Assembly: GCF_014653695.1 (NCBI RefSeq)
Contig: NZ_BNAR01000008.1
Location: 1 to 64,000 of the forward strand
Source of the DNA: Lentzea cavernae
GTDB taxonomy: Bacteria > Actinomycetota > Actinomycetes > Mycobacteriales > Pseudonocardiaceae
Direction: 5' to 3'
Length of the DNA: 64,000 nucleotides
The translations under genes and the position numbers were made by a program. Positions within the stretch are counted from its first letter, which is position 1, and the number at the start of each line of letters is the position of its first letter. The notes beneath the pieces were generated by a model. The model saw only the letters and a program-made list of their open reading frames with translations, did no database searches and was not told the DNA's origin. Of the stretch, positions 9,840 to 18,309 are shown in pieces.

Positions 9840-10978
9840 CCACCGATCACCACGGTCGTCACGTGGTGCAACGCCGTGATGTCCCGCATGGGATCTCCCT
9901 GCACGGCAATGATGTCCGCGTCCCAGCCGGGCTTCAGCACGCCCTTGCTGACGCCGCACGCCCTGGCCGCCTCACTGGTGGCGCTCGCCAGCACCACCGA
10001 GTTCGGCACGCCGGCCTCGATCATGTCGCCGAGCGCGTGGGCGGTGATCCCGTGGGCCTTGCCCGCGCCGATGCCGCCGTCCGTCCCGGAGACCGTGCGC
10101 ACACCGTGGTCGTACATGCGGCCGACCGCGTTGATCTTGGCCGCCAGGCTCATCCCCATGCGCGCGAACGCCTCCCGGATGTGGGGAGGCGGCTCCAGCG
10201 TGGCACCGAGCGTGTGGCAGACGGCGATGTCGGCCTCGGCCAGCGAGTCCATCAGTTCGACGGGGACGACCATCGCCCCGCCGGACAGGCAGGTGCAGTG
10301 CTCGATGCCGTCGACGCCCGCGGCCACGGCCCGCTGGACGGCCGTGAGGCTGTGGGCGTGGGCGGTCACCGGGAGGCCGAGCGAATGGGCCTCCTCGACC
10401 ACCACGCGCAGTTCGTGCTCGGTGAACTGGCAGTCGTCGACGATCGTGCCGGGGGTCGCGAACCCGCCGCTGGCCATGACCTTGACGACGTCCGTCCGGC
10501 GTTCGGCGCGCTCGCGCACCGCCTGGCGCAGGGCCTCGTCACCGGACGCCTCACCGCCCATCGACCAGCAGTGACCACGAGGGCTCGTGATGGGCGGGCC
10601 GGAGGCGAGCACGCGCTGCCGGTGCCGGTCGCGCTGGTCCACCACGGCCCACGCGCGGTCGCCCAGGTCGCGCACGGTCGTGACGCCGGCACGGAGGTGG
10701 CGGTCGAGGCCGTCCGCGATCACCGCGTCGAGGTGCTCGGAGGTGAACTCGGGCAGGCGGTCCAGCGCGCCGTTCTCGCTGTCCGCGCACAGGTGCACGT
10801 GGGTGTCGATCAGTCCGGGCAGGACGGTGGCGGTGCCGAGGTCGACGACCTCGGCACCCGCAACGTCGGGATGGCCCTGCTCAAGAGCCTTGATCTTGCC
10901 GTGCTCGGTGATGACCGTGACGGGGCCGGCGACGGTCCGCTCACCGTCGAACGCACGCCCTGCCCGCAGCGCCAGCAT
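9797..10978 (-). CDS. Amidohydrolase family protein (imidazolonepropionase/prolidase-like)
   Basis: A metal-dependent hydrolase of about 393 residues, full family length. HxH metal ligands lie in DTHVHLC. The bridging lysine is probably VVKVMASGG. Two further His ligands are in TAHAHS and GIEHC, and the catalytic Asp is in VSGTDGG. The C-terminal beta-sandwich closes with GWDADIIAVQGDP. The subgroup includes aryldialkylphosphatase- and Xaa-Pro dipeptidase-like members; the substrate is unknown. ATG 10978 and GTG 10984 are both possible starts. It is a distant relative of the truncated gene at 213-671. Confidence 0.85.
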   Translation of the reverse strand: MLALRAGRAFDGERTVAGPVTVITEHGKIKALEQGHPDVAGAEVVDLGTATVLPGLIDTHVHLCADSENGALDRLPEFTSEHLDAVIADGLDRHLRAGVTTVRDLGDRAWAVVDQRDRHRQRVLASGPPITSPRGHCWSMGGEASGDEALRQAVRERAERRTDVVKVMASGGFATPGTIVDDCQFTEHELRVVVEEAHSLGLPVTAHAHSLTAVQRAVAAGVDGIEHCTCLSGGAMVVPVELMDSLAEADIAVCHTLGATLEPPPHIREAFARMGMSLAAKINAVGRMYDHGVRTVSGTDGGIGAGKAHGITAHALGDMIEAGVPNSVVLASATSEAARACGVSKGVLKPGWDADIIAVQGDPMRDITALHHVTTVVIGGQIATTVLPIDRRE

Positions 10979-11016
10979 GGGCACATCCTGCGCTCCACAT
11001 GCTGGGAAAGCAACGG

Positions 11017-11652
11017 TCAGCGGGCGTGCGGCAGGGTCGTGAACCCCTCGACCTGGGGCAGGTCGTGACCGAGCCGGTCGCGCTTGGCGGTCAGGTACGC
11101 GATGTTGTGCTGGTTGGGCGTCATCAGCGACGGCACCCGTGCGGTGACCGTGATCCCGTTCGTCTCCAGAGCCGCGATCTTGTCCGGGTTGTTGGACATC
11201 AGTCGCACGGACTGCACGCGCAGATGCTTGAGCACGCGCGCCGCGGGCGTGTAGTCGCGCACGTCGACGGGCAGGCCGAGCGACGTCGCCGAGTCCAACG
11301 TGTCCAGTCCCTGGTCCTGCAGCACGTGCGTGCGAATCTTCGACACCAAACCGATTCCTCGGCCTTCGTGCCCACGCAGGTACACGAGGATGCCGCTGCC
11401 CTCACGCACGATGGTGTTCAGCGCGGCGTCGAGCTGCTCGCCGCACTCGCAGCGCATCGCACCGAAGATGTCACCGGTCATGCACTCGGAGTGGATGCGC
11501 ACCAGCACGTTCTCGCGCAGCTTCGTTTTGCCGTAAACGAGAGCCATGTGTTCGTGACCGTCCGCGCGGAACGCGACTGCGCGGAAGGTGCCACGGCGTG
11601 TCACCAGGTCGGACTCCGCCACGTCTTCCTCGTTGAAGGTCTGCTCGAACAT
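11017..11652 (-). CDS. ribA: GTP cyclohydrolase II (RibA) with an atypical active-site His
   Basis: A 211-residue stand-alone GTP cyclohydrolase II without the DHBP synthase domain. Zinc ligands Cys57, Cys68 and Cys70 are present (HSEC, then RCEC), as are the nucleotide-binding HEGRGIGL and SNNPDK. Where E. coli RibA has Tyr105 (KIRAYALQDQG), this protein has His109 (KIRTHVLQDQG). From memory, substitution of that Tyr by Met in a Streptomyces paralogue leads to release of the formylated pyrimidine instead of the usual deformylated product. The start is ATG 11652 with AGGGGA upstream. It is not beside ribB, ribH or ribE but heads the pterin/envelope block, so a role outside riboflavin synthesis is plausible. 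Confidence 0.92.
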   Translation of the reverse strand: MFEQTFNEEDVAESDLVTRRGTFRAVAFRADGHEHMALVYGKTKLRENVLVRIHSECMTGDIFGAMRCECGEQLDAALNTIVREGSGILVYLRGHEGRGIGLVSKIRTHVLQDQGLDTLDSATSLGLPVDVRDYTPAARVLKHLRVQSVRLMSNNPDKIAALETNGITVTARVPSLMTPNQHNIAYLTAKRDRLGHDLPQVEGFTTLPHAR

Positions 11653-11744
11653 CTCGGGTCCCCTTGTCGCCAGGCGCCTTCCGAACGTGCAGCTACGCTC
11701 GGATGGAGGTCGCACCGTAACCCGACCGCACAGCGGAGGTCACC

Positions 11745-12155
11745 CTGTTCAGCATCACCGTTCGCGATCACGTGATGATCGCCCACAGTTTCCGCGGCGA
11801 GGTCTTCGGGCCGGCACAACGTCTGCATGGAGCAACGTTCCTGGTGGACGCAACGTTCAAACGGGCTGAGCTCGATTCGGACAACATCGTTGTCGACATC
11901 GGACTCGCGACCCAGGAGCTGAACAAGGTCCTGGCCGCGTTCAACTACCGCAACCTGGACGAAGAACCGCAGTTCGCGGGCATCAACACGTCCACGGAGT
12001 GGCTCGCGAAGCACATCGCCGACCAGCTCGCGGACAAGATCTCCGAGGGCGCGCTGGGTGAGGGCGCTCACGGGATCGATGCGATCGCCGTCACACTCCA
12101 CGAGTCGCATGTGGCGTGGGCGGCCTACGAACGTGCACTTCGTCCTTCCGGCTGA
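11745..12155 (+). CDS. 6-pyruvoyl-tetrahydropterin synthase/QueD-like protein with lost active-site residues
   Basis: A 136-residue T-fold protein related to PTPS and QueD. The probable start is a CTG at 11745. GGAGG lies at 11735-11739, and the protein then begins [16 protein letters not shown], matching the first beta strand of the family; the downstream GTG 11772 or ATG 11775 would delete it. Zinc ligands His14 and His28 are present, but the third His is Ala30 (LHGA rather than LHGH). The catalytic Cys is Ala24, and the DH pair of the triad is Asn67-Tyr68. Glu120 in LHESH may remain as pterin anchor. Normal PTPS or QueD chemistry is therefore unlikely. The next gene overlaps it by 23 bp. 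Confidence 0.82.
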   Translation: MFSITVRDHVMIAHSFRGEVFGPAQRLHGATFLVDATFKRAELDSDNIVVDIGLATQELNKVLAAFNYRNLDEEPQFAGINTSTEWLAKHIADQLADKISEGALGEGAHGIDAIAVTLHESHVAWAAYERALRPSG

Positions 12156-13104
12156 CGTCGAGGACCCGGGCAGTCCCAGCGGCGGCAACGTCTACGACCT
12201 GCGCGTGAGCGCGGGCCTGAACCGCGTGACCGTCGCTGGCGACTGGCCGCGCCCGAGCGACACCAGGGCGTTGGAGCAAGCGCTTGCGGCGATCCCGGAC
12301 GGGGACGTCGTGCTCCTCGACGGCCTGGTCGGATGCGGTCTGCCCGAGGTGGTCGTCCCTCACGCCCGGCGGATTAGGCTCGCCGTGCTCGTGCACCTCC
12401 CGCTGGCCGACGAGACGGGCCTCGACCCGCGGGTCGCCGCGGTTCTGAACGAGAAAGAAGGCCAGGTCCTGCGGGCCGCGAGCGCGGTCGTCGCGACCAG
12501 CCCGACCGCCGCGCGGGACATCAGGGCTAGGCACGGGCTCGGCCACGTCCACGTCGTCGTCCCCGGCACCGATCCGGCGCCGCTCGCACACGGCACGGAC
12601 GGCGTCCACCACCTGCTCTGCGTCGCGTCCATCACACCTCGCAAAGGCCACGACCTGCTGGTCAGCGCGTTGCGGCGGATCGAACGCGACTGGCGGCTGA
12701 CGTGCGTGGGCCCGCACCGGCCGTTCCTGCGGGAGCTTCCCCGCGACGACCGCGTCAGCTTCCCCGGACCGCTCGCCGGTGAGGCGCTGACCAGCGCGTA
12801 CGCCAGTGCCGACCTCTTCGTGCTGGCCTCCCGCGCCGAGACCTACGGCATGGTCGTCACCGAGGCTCTCGCACACGGTCTGCCGGTCATCGCGAGCGCT
12901 GTCCCGGACGCGCTCGGTGATGGCGGCCTACTCATTCCGGCCGGGGACGAAAATGCATTGGAAGCTGCACTAACACGCTGGTTCCAAGATCAAGATTTTC
13001 GGTCGGGGTTGCGCTCCAGGGCCCTCGCCCGGCGGACCGTTCTGTCCACATGGGACGAATCCACAGAGGACCTGCGGAGGGTGCTGGCTACGCTCCGGCC
13101 ATGA
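12133..13104 (+). CDS. GT4-family glycosyltransferase
   Basis: A 323-residue GT-B glycosyltransferase. The C-terminal half carries [20 protein letters not shown] and the donor-binding EX7E motif in [20 protein letters not shown], typical of GT4 enzymes that use NDP-sugars. The N-terminal acceptor domain is short. The GTG at 12133 gives [19 protein letters not shown], the usual opening of these enzymes, and overlaps the PTPS-like gene by 23 bp. It is coupled downstream to a methyltransferase (ATGA). In this context it probably glycosylates the product of the GTP-derived branch or a lipid carrier. Acceptor and sugar are not predictable. Confidence 0.87.
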   Translation: MHFVLPADVEDPGSPSGGNVYDLRVSAGLNRVTVAGDWPRPSDTRALEQALAAIPDGDVVLLDGLVGCGLPEVVVPHARRIRLAVLVHLPLADETGLDPRVAAVLNEKEGQVLRAASAVVATSPTAARDIRARHGLGHVHVVVPGTDPAPLAHGTDGVHHLLCVASITPRKGHDLLVSALRRIERDWRLTCVGPHRPFLRELPRDDRVSFPGPLAGEALTSAYASADLFVLASRAETYGMVVTEALAHGLPVIASAVPDALGDGGLLIPAGDENALEAALTRWFQDQDFRSGLRSRALARRTVLSTWDESTEDLRRVLATLRP

Positions 13105-13880
13105 CCTTCGCCCCGGAATGGCTGGCACTGCGGGAAACCGCCGACGCGACCGCACGCTCGACGGAGCTCGTGGACGTGGTCCGCGAAACTCTGGTGAACC
13201 GAAACCCCCTGACGATCCGTGACCTCGGTTGTGGAACGGGATCGATGGGACGTTGGCTCGCCGGGAGGCTCGGCGGCGCGCAGCACTGGGTGCTGCACGA
13301 CCGCGACCCCCGGCTGCTCGGGCTGGCGGAGGCCGGCATGAACGAGCTGCCGGACGTCACCGCCGAAACGCGTGAGGGCGACCTCACGTCCCTGAAGGCC
13401 ACCGACCTCGCGGGCGCCGACCTCGTCACGTGCTCCGCGTTGCTCGACCTGCTCACCGCCGAAGAGATGAACGAACTGGCCATGGCCTGCGTAGAAGCTC
13501 ATGTGCCCGCACTGTTCACGCTCTCGGTGGCAGGCCGGATCGACTTCGACCCGGCCGAGCCGCTCGACGCCGCCTTCCAGGACGCGTTCAACGCCCACCA
13601 GCGCCGCGTCGTGGACGGTCGTCGTCTCCTCGGGCCCGATGCCCCCGCCGCAGCCGAAGAGGCGTTCGTGGCGGCCGGAGCCTCGGTTCGAACGGCACAG
13701 AGCCCCTGGCGCATGAACGGCGACGCCCTGCAGCAGGAATGGCTGAAGGGCTGGGTCGACGCCGCGGTGGAGCAGGAACCCGCACTCATGTCGGAGGTCT
13801 CCGAGTACCTGCGCCGCAGGTCAGAGGCTTCCGTCGTGGTCCACCACGTCGACCTGCTGGCACTACCGGGAGCTGTGTGA
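13101..13880 (+). CDS. Class I SAM-dependent methyltransferase
   Basis: A 259-residue Rossmann-fold methyltransferase. Motif I is IRDLGCGTGSMGRWL, an acidic residue ends motif II (VLHDRDPRLL), and GADLVTCSALLDLL is motif IV. There is no signal peptide and no membrane span. It starts by ATGA overlap with the glycosyltransferase, and its stop overlaps the ATG of the flippase-like gene (TGATG). The four plus-strand genes from 11745 therefore form one translationally coupled unit. The target atom is unknown; sugar or pterin-type nitrogen or oxygen methylation would fit the context. Confidence 0.88.
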   Translation: MTFAPEWLALRETADATARSTELVDVVRETLVNRNPLTIRDLGCGTGSMGRWLAGRLGGAQHWVLHDRDPRLLGLAEAGMNELPDVTAETREGDLTSLKATDLAGADLVTCSALLDLLTAEEMNELAMACVEAHVPALFTLSVAGRIDFDPAEPLDAAFQDAFNAHQRRVVDGRRLLGPDAPAAAEEAFVAAGASVRTAQSPWRMNGDALQQEWLKGWVDAAVEQEPALMSEVSEYLRRRSEASVVVHHVDLLALPGAV

Positions 13881-14839
13881 TGAAGAAGTTCTGGCCGTGG
13901 CTCCGCCTGGTGCTGGCACTGGGGATCCTGGTGGCCCTGGGCGTGCGCCTGGGCACCGGGGCGTTCCTCGACGGACTGCGCGCGATCGACGCGTTCTCCG
14001 TCGCCGCCGCACTGGCGATCGGGCTCGTGACGACGGTGCTCAGCGCGGGTCGCTGGGTGCTCGTCGCGCGCCGCCTCGGCCTGCCGCTGACCCTGCGCGC
14101 CGCGGTCAGCGACTACTACCGCGCCCAGCTCGTCAACGCCGTGCTGCCCGCGGGCGTGCTCGGTGACGTGCACCGCGCGGTCAACCACGGCCGTGAGTCG
14201 GGCGACGTCGGACGGGGCGTGCGCGCCGTGTTCTTCGAGCGCATGGCCGGCCAGGTCGTGCTCATCGGGATCGGGCTCGCGGTGCTGCTCACGCACCCCG
14301 CGCCCGGCCTCGACCTGGCGCCGGACGGCACCACGGTCGCGCTCGTCCTCGCGGGTCTGGCCCTCGCGGCGGTCGTCGGCTGGCAGGTCGGGCCGGTGCG
14401 CCGGGTGCTGGTCAACACGCTCGCCGACGGCATCAGGCTGCTGTCGCTGCGGACGTGGCCGGCCGTGATCGGGCTGTCCGCCGCCACGGTCGCCGGGTAC
14501 GTCGCGATGTTCCTGGTGGCCGCCCGCGCCGCCGGGTCGGACGCCACGATCGCCCAGCTCGCGCCGGTCGTGGTGCTGGCGCTGCTGATCATGGCGATCC
14601 CGGTCAACATCGGCGGGTTCGGCCCGCGCGAGGCGTTCCTCGCGGTGGCGTTCGGCGCCGCCGGGCTGGGCGCCGCGCAGGGCTTCACCACGGGCATCGT
14701 CTACGGCGTGCTGGCGCTCATCGCCGCACTGCCCGGCGGGGTCGTGCTGTTCCTGTCACGCCGCAGGACCGAACAGGTCGAGGTGGTGGCGGAACGACTC
14801 GGCCAGGCCCGCGAGCAGGAGCTCGCCCTTGCGCGCTGA
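13880..14839 (+). CDS. Flippase-like / lysylphosphatidylglycerol synthase transmembrane-region protein
   Basis: A 319-residue polytopic membrane protein with about eight helices of the UPF0104/AglD N-terminal type. Conserved features include SDYYRAQLVNAVLPAGVLGDVHRA and the late NIGGFGPREA loop. It lacks the cytosolic aminoacyl-transferase domain of MprF. Stand-alone members are proposed lipid or glycolipid translocases. It ends the PTPS-GT-MT unit, which points to a membrane-linked end product. Its last 84 bp overlap the convergent creatininase gene. Confidence 0.85.
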   Translation: MKKFWPWLRLVLALGILVALGVRLGTGAFLDGLRAIDAFSVAAALAIGLVTTVLSAGRWVLVARRLGLPLTLRAAVSDYYRAQLVNAVLPAGVLGDVHRAVNHGRESGDVGRGVRAVFFERMAGQVVLIGIGLAVLLTHPAPGLDLAPDGTTVALVLAGLALAAVVGWQVGPVRRVLVNTLADGIRLLSLRTWPAVIGLSAATVAGYVAMFLVAARAAGSDATIAQLAPVVVLALLIMAIPVNIGGFGPREAFLAVAFGAAGLGAAQGFTTGIVYGVLALIAALPGGVVLFLSRRRTEQVEVVAERLGQAREQELALAR

Positions 14840-15448
14840 CGCGAGGGAGGGCCGCCCGATGACGCCGGAGGACGTGTACGGCGCCAGACCCAGGGTGAGC
14901 ATGTGCCGCCGGTCCTCCGCCAGGTGGTCAGAGCTTTCGTAGCCGGGACGGACCAGATCGGGGTGCGCGTGCAGCAGGATCGAGGTCTCCAGCTCACCCG
15001 CGTGCATGTCGCTGTACGCCGAGGTCTCGATGCCCGCCTTCTCCCGCGCGAACGCCCAGTCGTCCCGTCCGGGGAACAGGGCCAGGCCCTCGCCCTCCTG
15101 CACGACGTTCGACAGCACGTAGTTGCCGCCGTGGCCGTTGACCAGCACGACGTTCGTGACACCGTTGCGCCGCAAGGAGTCCGCGATGTCCGTGACGACT
15201 GAGATCAGCGTGCGCGCGGAGATGCTGACCGTGCCGGGCCAGTCGGCGTGCTCCTGCGAGCACGAGAACTGGATCGGCGGCAGCAGCCGGACCTGGGGGT
15301 ACCTCGCGGCGATCTCCGACGCGACGGTCCAGGCGATCACCGCGTCCGTGGCGAGCGGCAGGTGCGGGCCGTGCTGCTCGGTGCTGCCGACCGGGAGCAC
15401 GGCCACGCTCTTGCCGCGGACGTCGGCCGTGGTGTCACTCGGGAACAT
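14756..15448 (-). CDS. Creatininase-family metal-dependent amidohydrolase
   Basis: A 230-residue enzyme of the creatininase fold. Metal-binding motifs are present in order: STEQHGPHLPLATDA (Glu/His/Asp), EHADWPGT, NGHGGN and DMHAGELETS. The family includes creatininase, mycofactocin MftE and archaeal ArfB, which deformylates the product of archaeal GTP cyclohydrolase III. The pairing with RibA and a RibD-C reductase in this block makes an ArfB-like formamide hydrolase an attractive reading, but specificity cannot be seen directly. The ATG at 15448 lies inside the end of the dehydrogenase gene (14-bp overlap), so the two are coupled. TTG 15466 is an alternative start. Confidence 0.86.
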   Translation of the reverse strand: MFPSDTTADVRGKSVAVLPVGSTEQHGPHLPLATDAVIAWTVASEIAARYPQVRLLPPIQFSCSQEHADWPGTVSISARTLISVVTDIADSLRRNGVTNVVLVNGHGGNYVLSNVVQEGEGLALFPGRDDWAFAREKAGIETSAYSDMHAGELETSILLHAHPDLVRPGYESSDHLAEDRRHMLTLGLAPYTSSGVIGRPSLASARKGELLLAGLAESFRHHLDLFGPAA

Positions 15449-16418
15449 GGGCCTGACCGTAGTCAATCCGGTGGCACAGCGCCGGAATCGCGCCGTCGGC
15501 CAGCTCCGGCATGACGTCCGGGAGTTCCTCGAACGCGCTGTGGCCCGTGATCAGCGCGTCGAACCTGTCGTCGGCGAGCAGGTCGAGCGCGACGGCCATG
15601 CGTTCGGCGTAGGTGCGGTCCGGGCGGCCGACCACGCCCACCTGGCTGCTGCGGATCGTGAGCCGGCGCGAGTGGAAGAACTCGCCCAGCGGCACGGAGA
15701 TCTTCTTGTCTCCGTACCAGCTCAGCTCGATGACCCGGCCCTCCGGCGCGAGCAGGTTCAGCGCGGTGGTGAGGCCCGGTTCGGTCGCACTGGCGTGGAA
15801 GACGAGGTCGCAGCCGTCGAGGGCGTCGCCCGGCAGGGCGAAGCCGACACCGAGCCGCCGGGCGATCTCCGCGCGTGCCGGATCGGCGTCCACGAGCTCG
15901 ACGCGGGCGCCGGGGAACGTCGCCAGCACCGCCGCGATGCTCGACCCGACCATGCCGCCGCCGACCACCGCGATCCGGTCGCCGACCAGCGGACGCGCGT
16001 CCCACACGGCGTTGACCGCGGTCTCCACCGTCCCCGCCAGCACCGCCCGGGCGGCGGGAACCGCCTCCGGCACGAGCGTCACCGACGTTTCCGGGACCAC
16101 GTAACGAGTCTGGTGTGGATAGAGGCAGAACACCGTGCGCCCGCTCAGGTGCGAAGGTCCGTGTTCGACGACGCCCACGTTGAGGTACCCGTACTTGACC
16201 GGCCACGGGAAGTCGCCCTCCTGGAAGGGAGCCCTCATCTGCGAGTACTGGTTCTCCGGGACCCCGCCGCGGAACACGAGCGTCTCCGTGCCGCGGCTCA
16301 CGCCCGAGAACAGCGTGCGCACCTCGACCTCGCCCGGCCCGGGCTCGGCCAGCGCGACCTGCCGAACCTCCCCGTTTCCGGATTCATTGAGCCAAAAGGC
16401 ACTCGCCGTACGTGTCAC
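15435..16418 (-). CDS. MDR-family (zinc-type alcohol dehydrogenase-like) dehydrogenase
   Basis: A 327-residue medium-chain dehydrogenase/reductase. The nucleotide-binding motif VVGGGMVGSSIAAVL is followed by an acidic residue in VELVDADPAR, suggesting NAD. The N-terminal GroES-like domain has FSGVSRGTETLVFRGGVP, as in the subgroup that includes BchC-like and 2-desacetyl enzymes and sugar-acting dehydrogenases. The start is GTG 16418 with GAGGTG upstream. It forms a two-gene minus-strand unit with the creatininase and is divergent from the CDP-alcohol phosphatidyltransferase across only 41 bp. The substrate is probably a metabolite of the same pathway. Confidence 0.85.
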   Translation of the reverse strand: MTRTASAFWLNESGNGEVRQVALAEPGPGEVEVRTLFSGVSRGTETLVFRGGVPENQYSQMRAPFQEGDFPWPVKYGYLNVGVVEHGPSHLSGRTVFCLYPHQTRYVVPETSVTLVPEAVPAARAVLAGTVETAVNAVWDARPLVGDRIAVVGGGMVGSSIAAVLATFPGARVELVDADPARAEIARRLGVGFALPGDALDGCDLVFHASATEPGLTTALNLLAPEGRVIELSWYGDKKISVPLGEFFHSRRLTIRSSQVGVVGRPDRTYAERMAVALDLLADDRFDALITGHSAFEELPDVMPELADGAIPALCHRIDYGQAHVPE

Positions 16419-16459
16419 TCACAACACCTCCGCCGCACGAAGTTCGTTAGGGGCACCTG

Positions 16460-17194
16460 ATGATCACACTTCAGCACACCAGGACGGCACCCGTCCTGCG
16501 GGAGCCTGCCATCTGGGCGGGACTCCAGGTCCTCGCGCTGGGCGTGGTCGGTGCCACAGCCGGTCTCGGCCCGATGGGCTGGGCCGCCGGCCTCGCCTAC
16601 GGGTTCGCCACTTGGGCGTTCCTCGGCTACGGCATGCAACGGCACCGCACCTCGGCGCTGGGACCGGCTGACCGGGTCACGCTGGGGCGCGGCCTGATGG
16701 TCGGCGCCGTGACCGCGCTGGTCGCGGACCGCGCCGGGCAGGACGTCCCGGTCGCGCTGGTCGTCACGCTGGCGGCCGTCGCGCTGTCGCTGGACTGGGT
16801 GGACGGCCAGGTCGCCCGCCGCACGGGCACCTCGACCGCGCTGGGCGCCCGGTTCGACATGGAGGTCGACGCGTTCCTGATCCTGGTGCTCAGCGCGTAC
16901 GTGGCCGTGCACATGGGGCCGTGGGTGCTCGCGATCGGGCTCATGCGGTACGTGTTCGTCGCCGCCTCGTGGCGCCTGCGCTGGATGAACGCGCCGCTGC
17001 CCGCCAGCTACGCCCGCAAGGTCGTGGCAGCGGTCCAGGGGATCTTCCTCGTCGTGGCGGCGTCGGGCCTGCTGCCGTTCGCCGGGGTGCTCGTCGGTCT
17101 CGCGTTGGCATCGCTGGTGTGGTCGTTCGGTCGCGATGTGCTGTGGCTGTGGAACAACAGCGCCGTCGCGGTGGGAGAATCCCGGCATGTCTGA
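16460..17194 (+). CDS. CDP-alcohol phosphatidyltransferase
   Basis: A 244-residue membrane enzyme with about six helices. The full class signature is present: Asp112, Asp115, Gly116, Ala119, Arg120, Gly129, Asp133 and Asp137 (DxxDGxxAR, 8 residues, GxxxDxxxD). Such enzymes move a phosphatidyl or related group from a CDP-activated lipid or CDP-alcohol to an acceptor hydroxyl. Closest shapes are archaetidyl-, inositol- and glycerol-type transferases; the acceptor is unknown. It is coupled to the DoxX gene by an 8-bp overlap. With the flippase-like and LtaS-like genes it ties this block to envelope lipid synthesis. Confidence 0.9.
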   Translation: MITLQHTRTAPVLREPAIWAGLQVLALGVVGATAGLGPMGWAAGLAYGFATWAFLGYGMQRHRTSALGPADRVTLGRGLMVGAVTALVADRAGQDVPVALVVTLAAVALSLDWVDGQVARRTGTSTALGARFDMEVDAFLILVLSAYVAVHMGPWVLAIGLMRYVFVAASWRLRWMNAPLPASYARKVVAAVQGIFLVVAASGLLPFAGVLVGLALASLVWSFGRDVLWLWNNSAVAVGESRHV

Positions 17195-17588
17195 GCAGAC
17201 CTCAATCGCGGCGAAGGTCGGCAACGTCGTCGTCTGGATCCTGCAGATCGCGCTCGCCGTGCAGTTCTTCATGAACGGCTACGCCCTGTTCACCGACTCG
17301 TTCGTCGCGAAGTTCGACGACATCGGCTTCGGCCAGTGGTTCCGCTACTTCACGGGTGTGCTGGAGATCGGCACCGCGATCGGCCTGCTCATCCCGCCCA
17401 TCTGCGGCCTCGCGGCACTCGCGCTGGCGGGCATCATGGCCGGTGCGGCGCTCACCGAGATGCTCCTCGTCACCAACGGCGGCATCGACGACGCGACGAT
17501 GCCGCTGATCTTCATGGTGTGGGCGCTGGTGATCGCGGTCTACCGCCGCGAGCAGATCTTCGGTGCGCTCAAGCTCGTTCGGAAGTGA
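17187..17588 (+). CDS. DoxX-family membrane protein
   Basis: A 133-residue four-helix membrane protein with the DoxX pattern. The first helix is followed by QFFMNGYALFTDSFVAKFDDIGF, the second contains FRYFTGVLEIGTAIGLLIPP, and the third AALALAGIMAGAALTEM. The family is poorly understood; some members act with quinone or redox partners in membranes. It overlaps the end of the CDP-alcohol phosphatidyltransferase gene and converges on the RibD-like gene with a 20-bp overlap. Confidence 0.88.
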   Translation: MSEQTSIAAKVGNVVVWILQIALAVQFFMNGYALFTDSFVAKFDDIGFGQWFRYFTGVLEIGTAIGLLIPPICGLAALALAGIMAGAALTEMLLVTNGGIDDATMPLIFMVWALVIAVYRREQIFGALKLVRK

Positions 17589-18231
17589 CTTTCGGGAAGT
17601 AGCGGAGCACCGCGACGTCCCCGACTTTCGTGACGTCCTCCAGGTGGAACCGGCGTGCCGGTCCACCGGGGAATTCGGCGGGATTCACGAAACGCGGGGC
17701 CGTCGCCTGTCCGATCAGCATCGGTGCCACCGCCACCCGGATCTCGTCGGCCAGTCCGGCTTGCAGGAACGCGGTGTGAATGCTCGTGCCGCCTTCGACC
17801 ATGAGCTTTCTCACGCCACGCGCTCCGAGATCGTCGACGATCTCGGAGAATTCGCTGAAGGTCTTCGTCTCGGCGAGGTGGTCGACGGTGGTTCCCGCGC
17901 TCCTCGTGTAGACCAGCCGATCGCCGCCGCAGTGCCAGAAGCGCAGCTCAGGGTCCAGCTGACCGCTCCTGGTGACGGTGACGCGCAACGGGAACTCCGG
18001 TTTGCCGTCGGCTGTTCTCTGCGCTCGTCGTTCATCGCTGTAGACGAGCAGTCGCGCGTTGTCGCGGCGCAACGTCTCGGCTCCGGCCAGAATCGCGTCC
18101 GACTCCGCGCGCAACCGGTCGACGTGGTCGAAGTCCTCGGCGTTGGAAAGCGGAAACCTCTCGGTCCCGCGATCGTCGATGTGGCCGTCGAGGCTGACGG
18201 CGACGCTGAGCAGAACGTGCGGGCGGGTCAC
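17569..18231 (-). CDS. RibD C-terminal/dihydrofolate-reductase-family reductase
   Basis: A 220-residue stand-alone RibD-C domain protein without the deaminase domain. It begins PHVLLSVAVSLDGHIDD, has the AILAGAETLRRDNARL loop, and carries the nucleotide signature VRKLMVEGGTSIHTAFLQAGL. These NADPH enzymes reduce the ribosyl chain of diaminopyrimidine phosphate to ribityl, as in fungal Rib7 and archaeal ArfC. With RibA at 11017 and the creatininase at 14756 it would complete the first three steps of an archaeal-like order (ring opening, deformylation, side-chain reduction). That sequence of reactions is inferred from families, not shown here. Confidence 0.88.
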   Translation of the reverse strand: MTRPHVLLSVAVSLDGHIDDRGTERFPLSNAEDFDHVDRLRAESDAILAGAETLRRDNARLLVYSDERRAQRTADGKPEFPLRVTVTRSGQLDPELRFWHCGGDRLVYTRSAGTTVDHLAETKTFSEFSEIVDDLGARGVRKLMVEGGTSIHTAFLQAGLADEIRVAVAPMLIGQATAPRFVNPAEFPGGPARRFHLEDVTKVGDVAVLRYFPKVTSERA

Positions 18232-18309
18232 GTGGCCGATGTTAGAGCAGTTGAACCGGTGGCGTGCCCCGGCGCGTTTACCTCATGGGCTTCGGAAAAG
18301 GGGTGTTCG

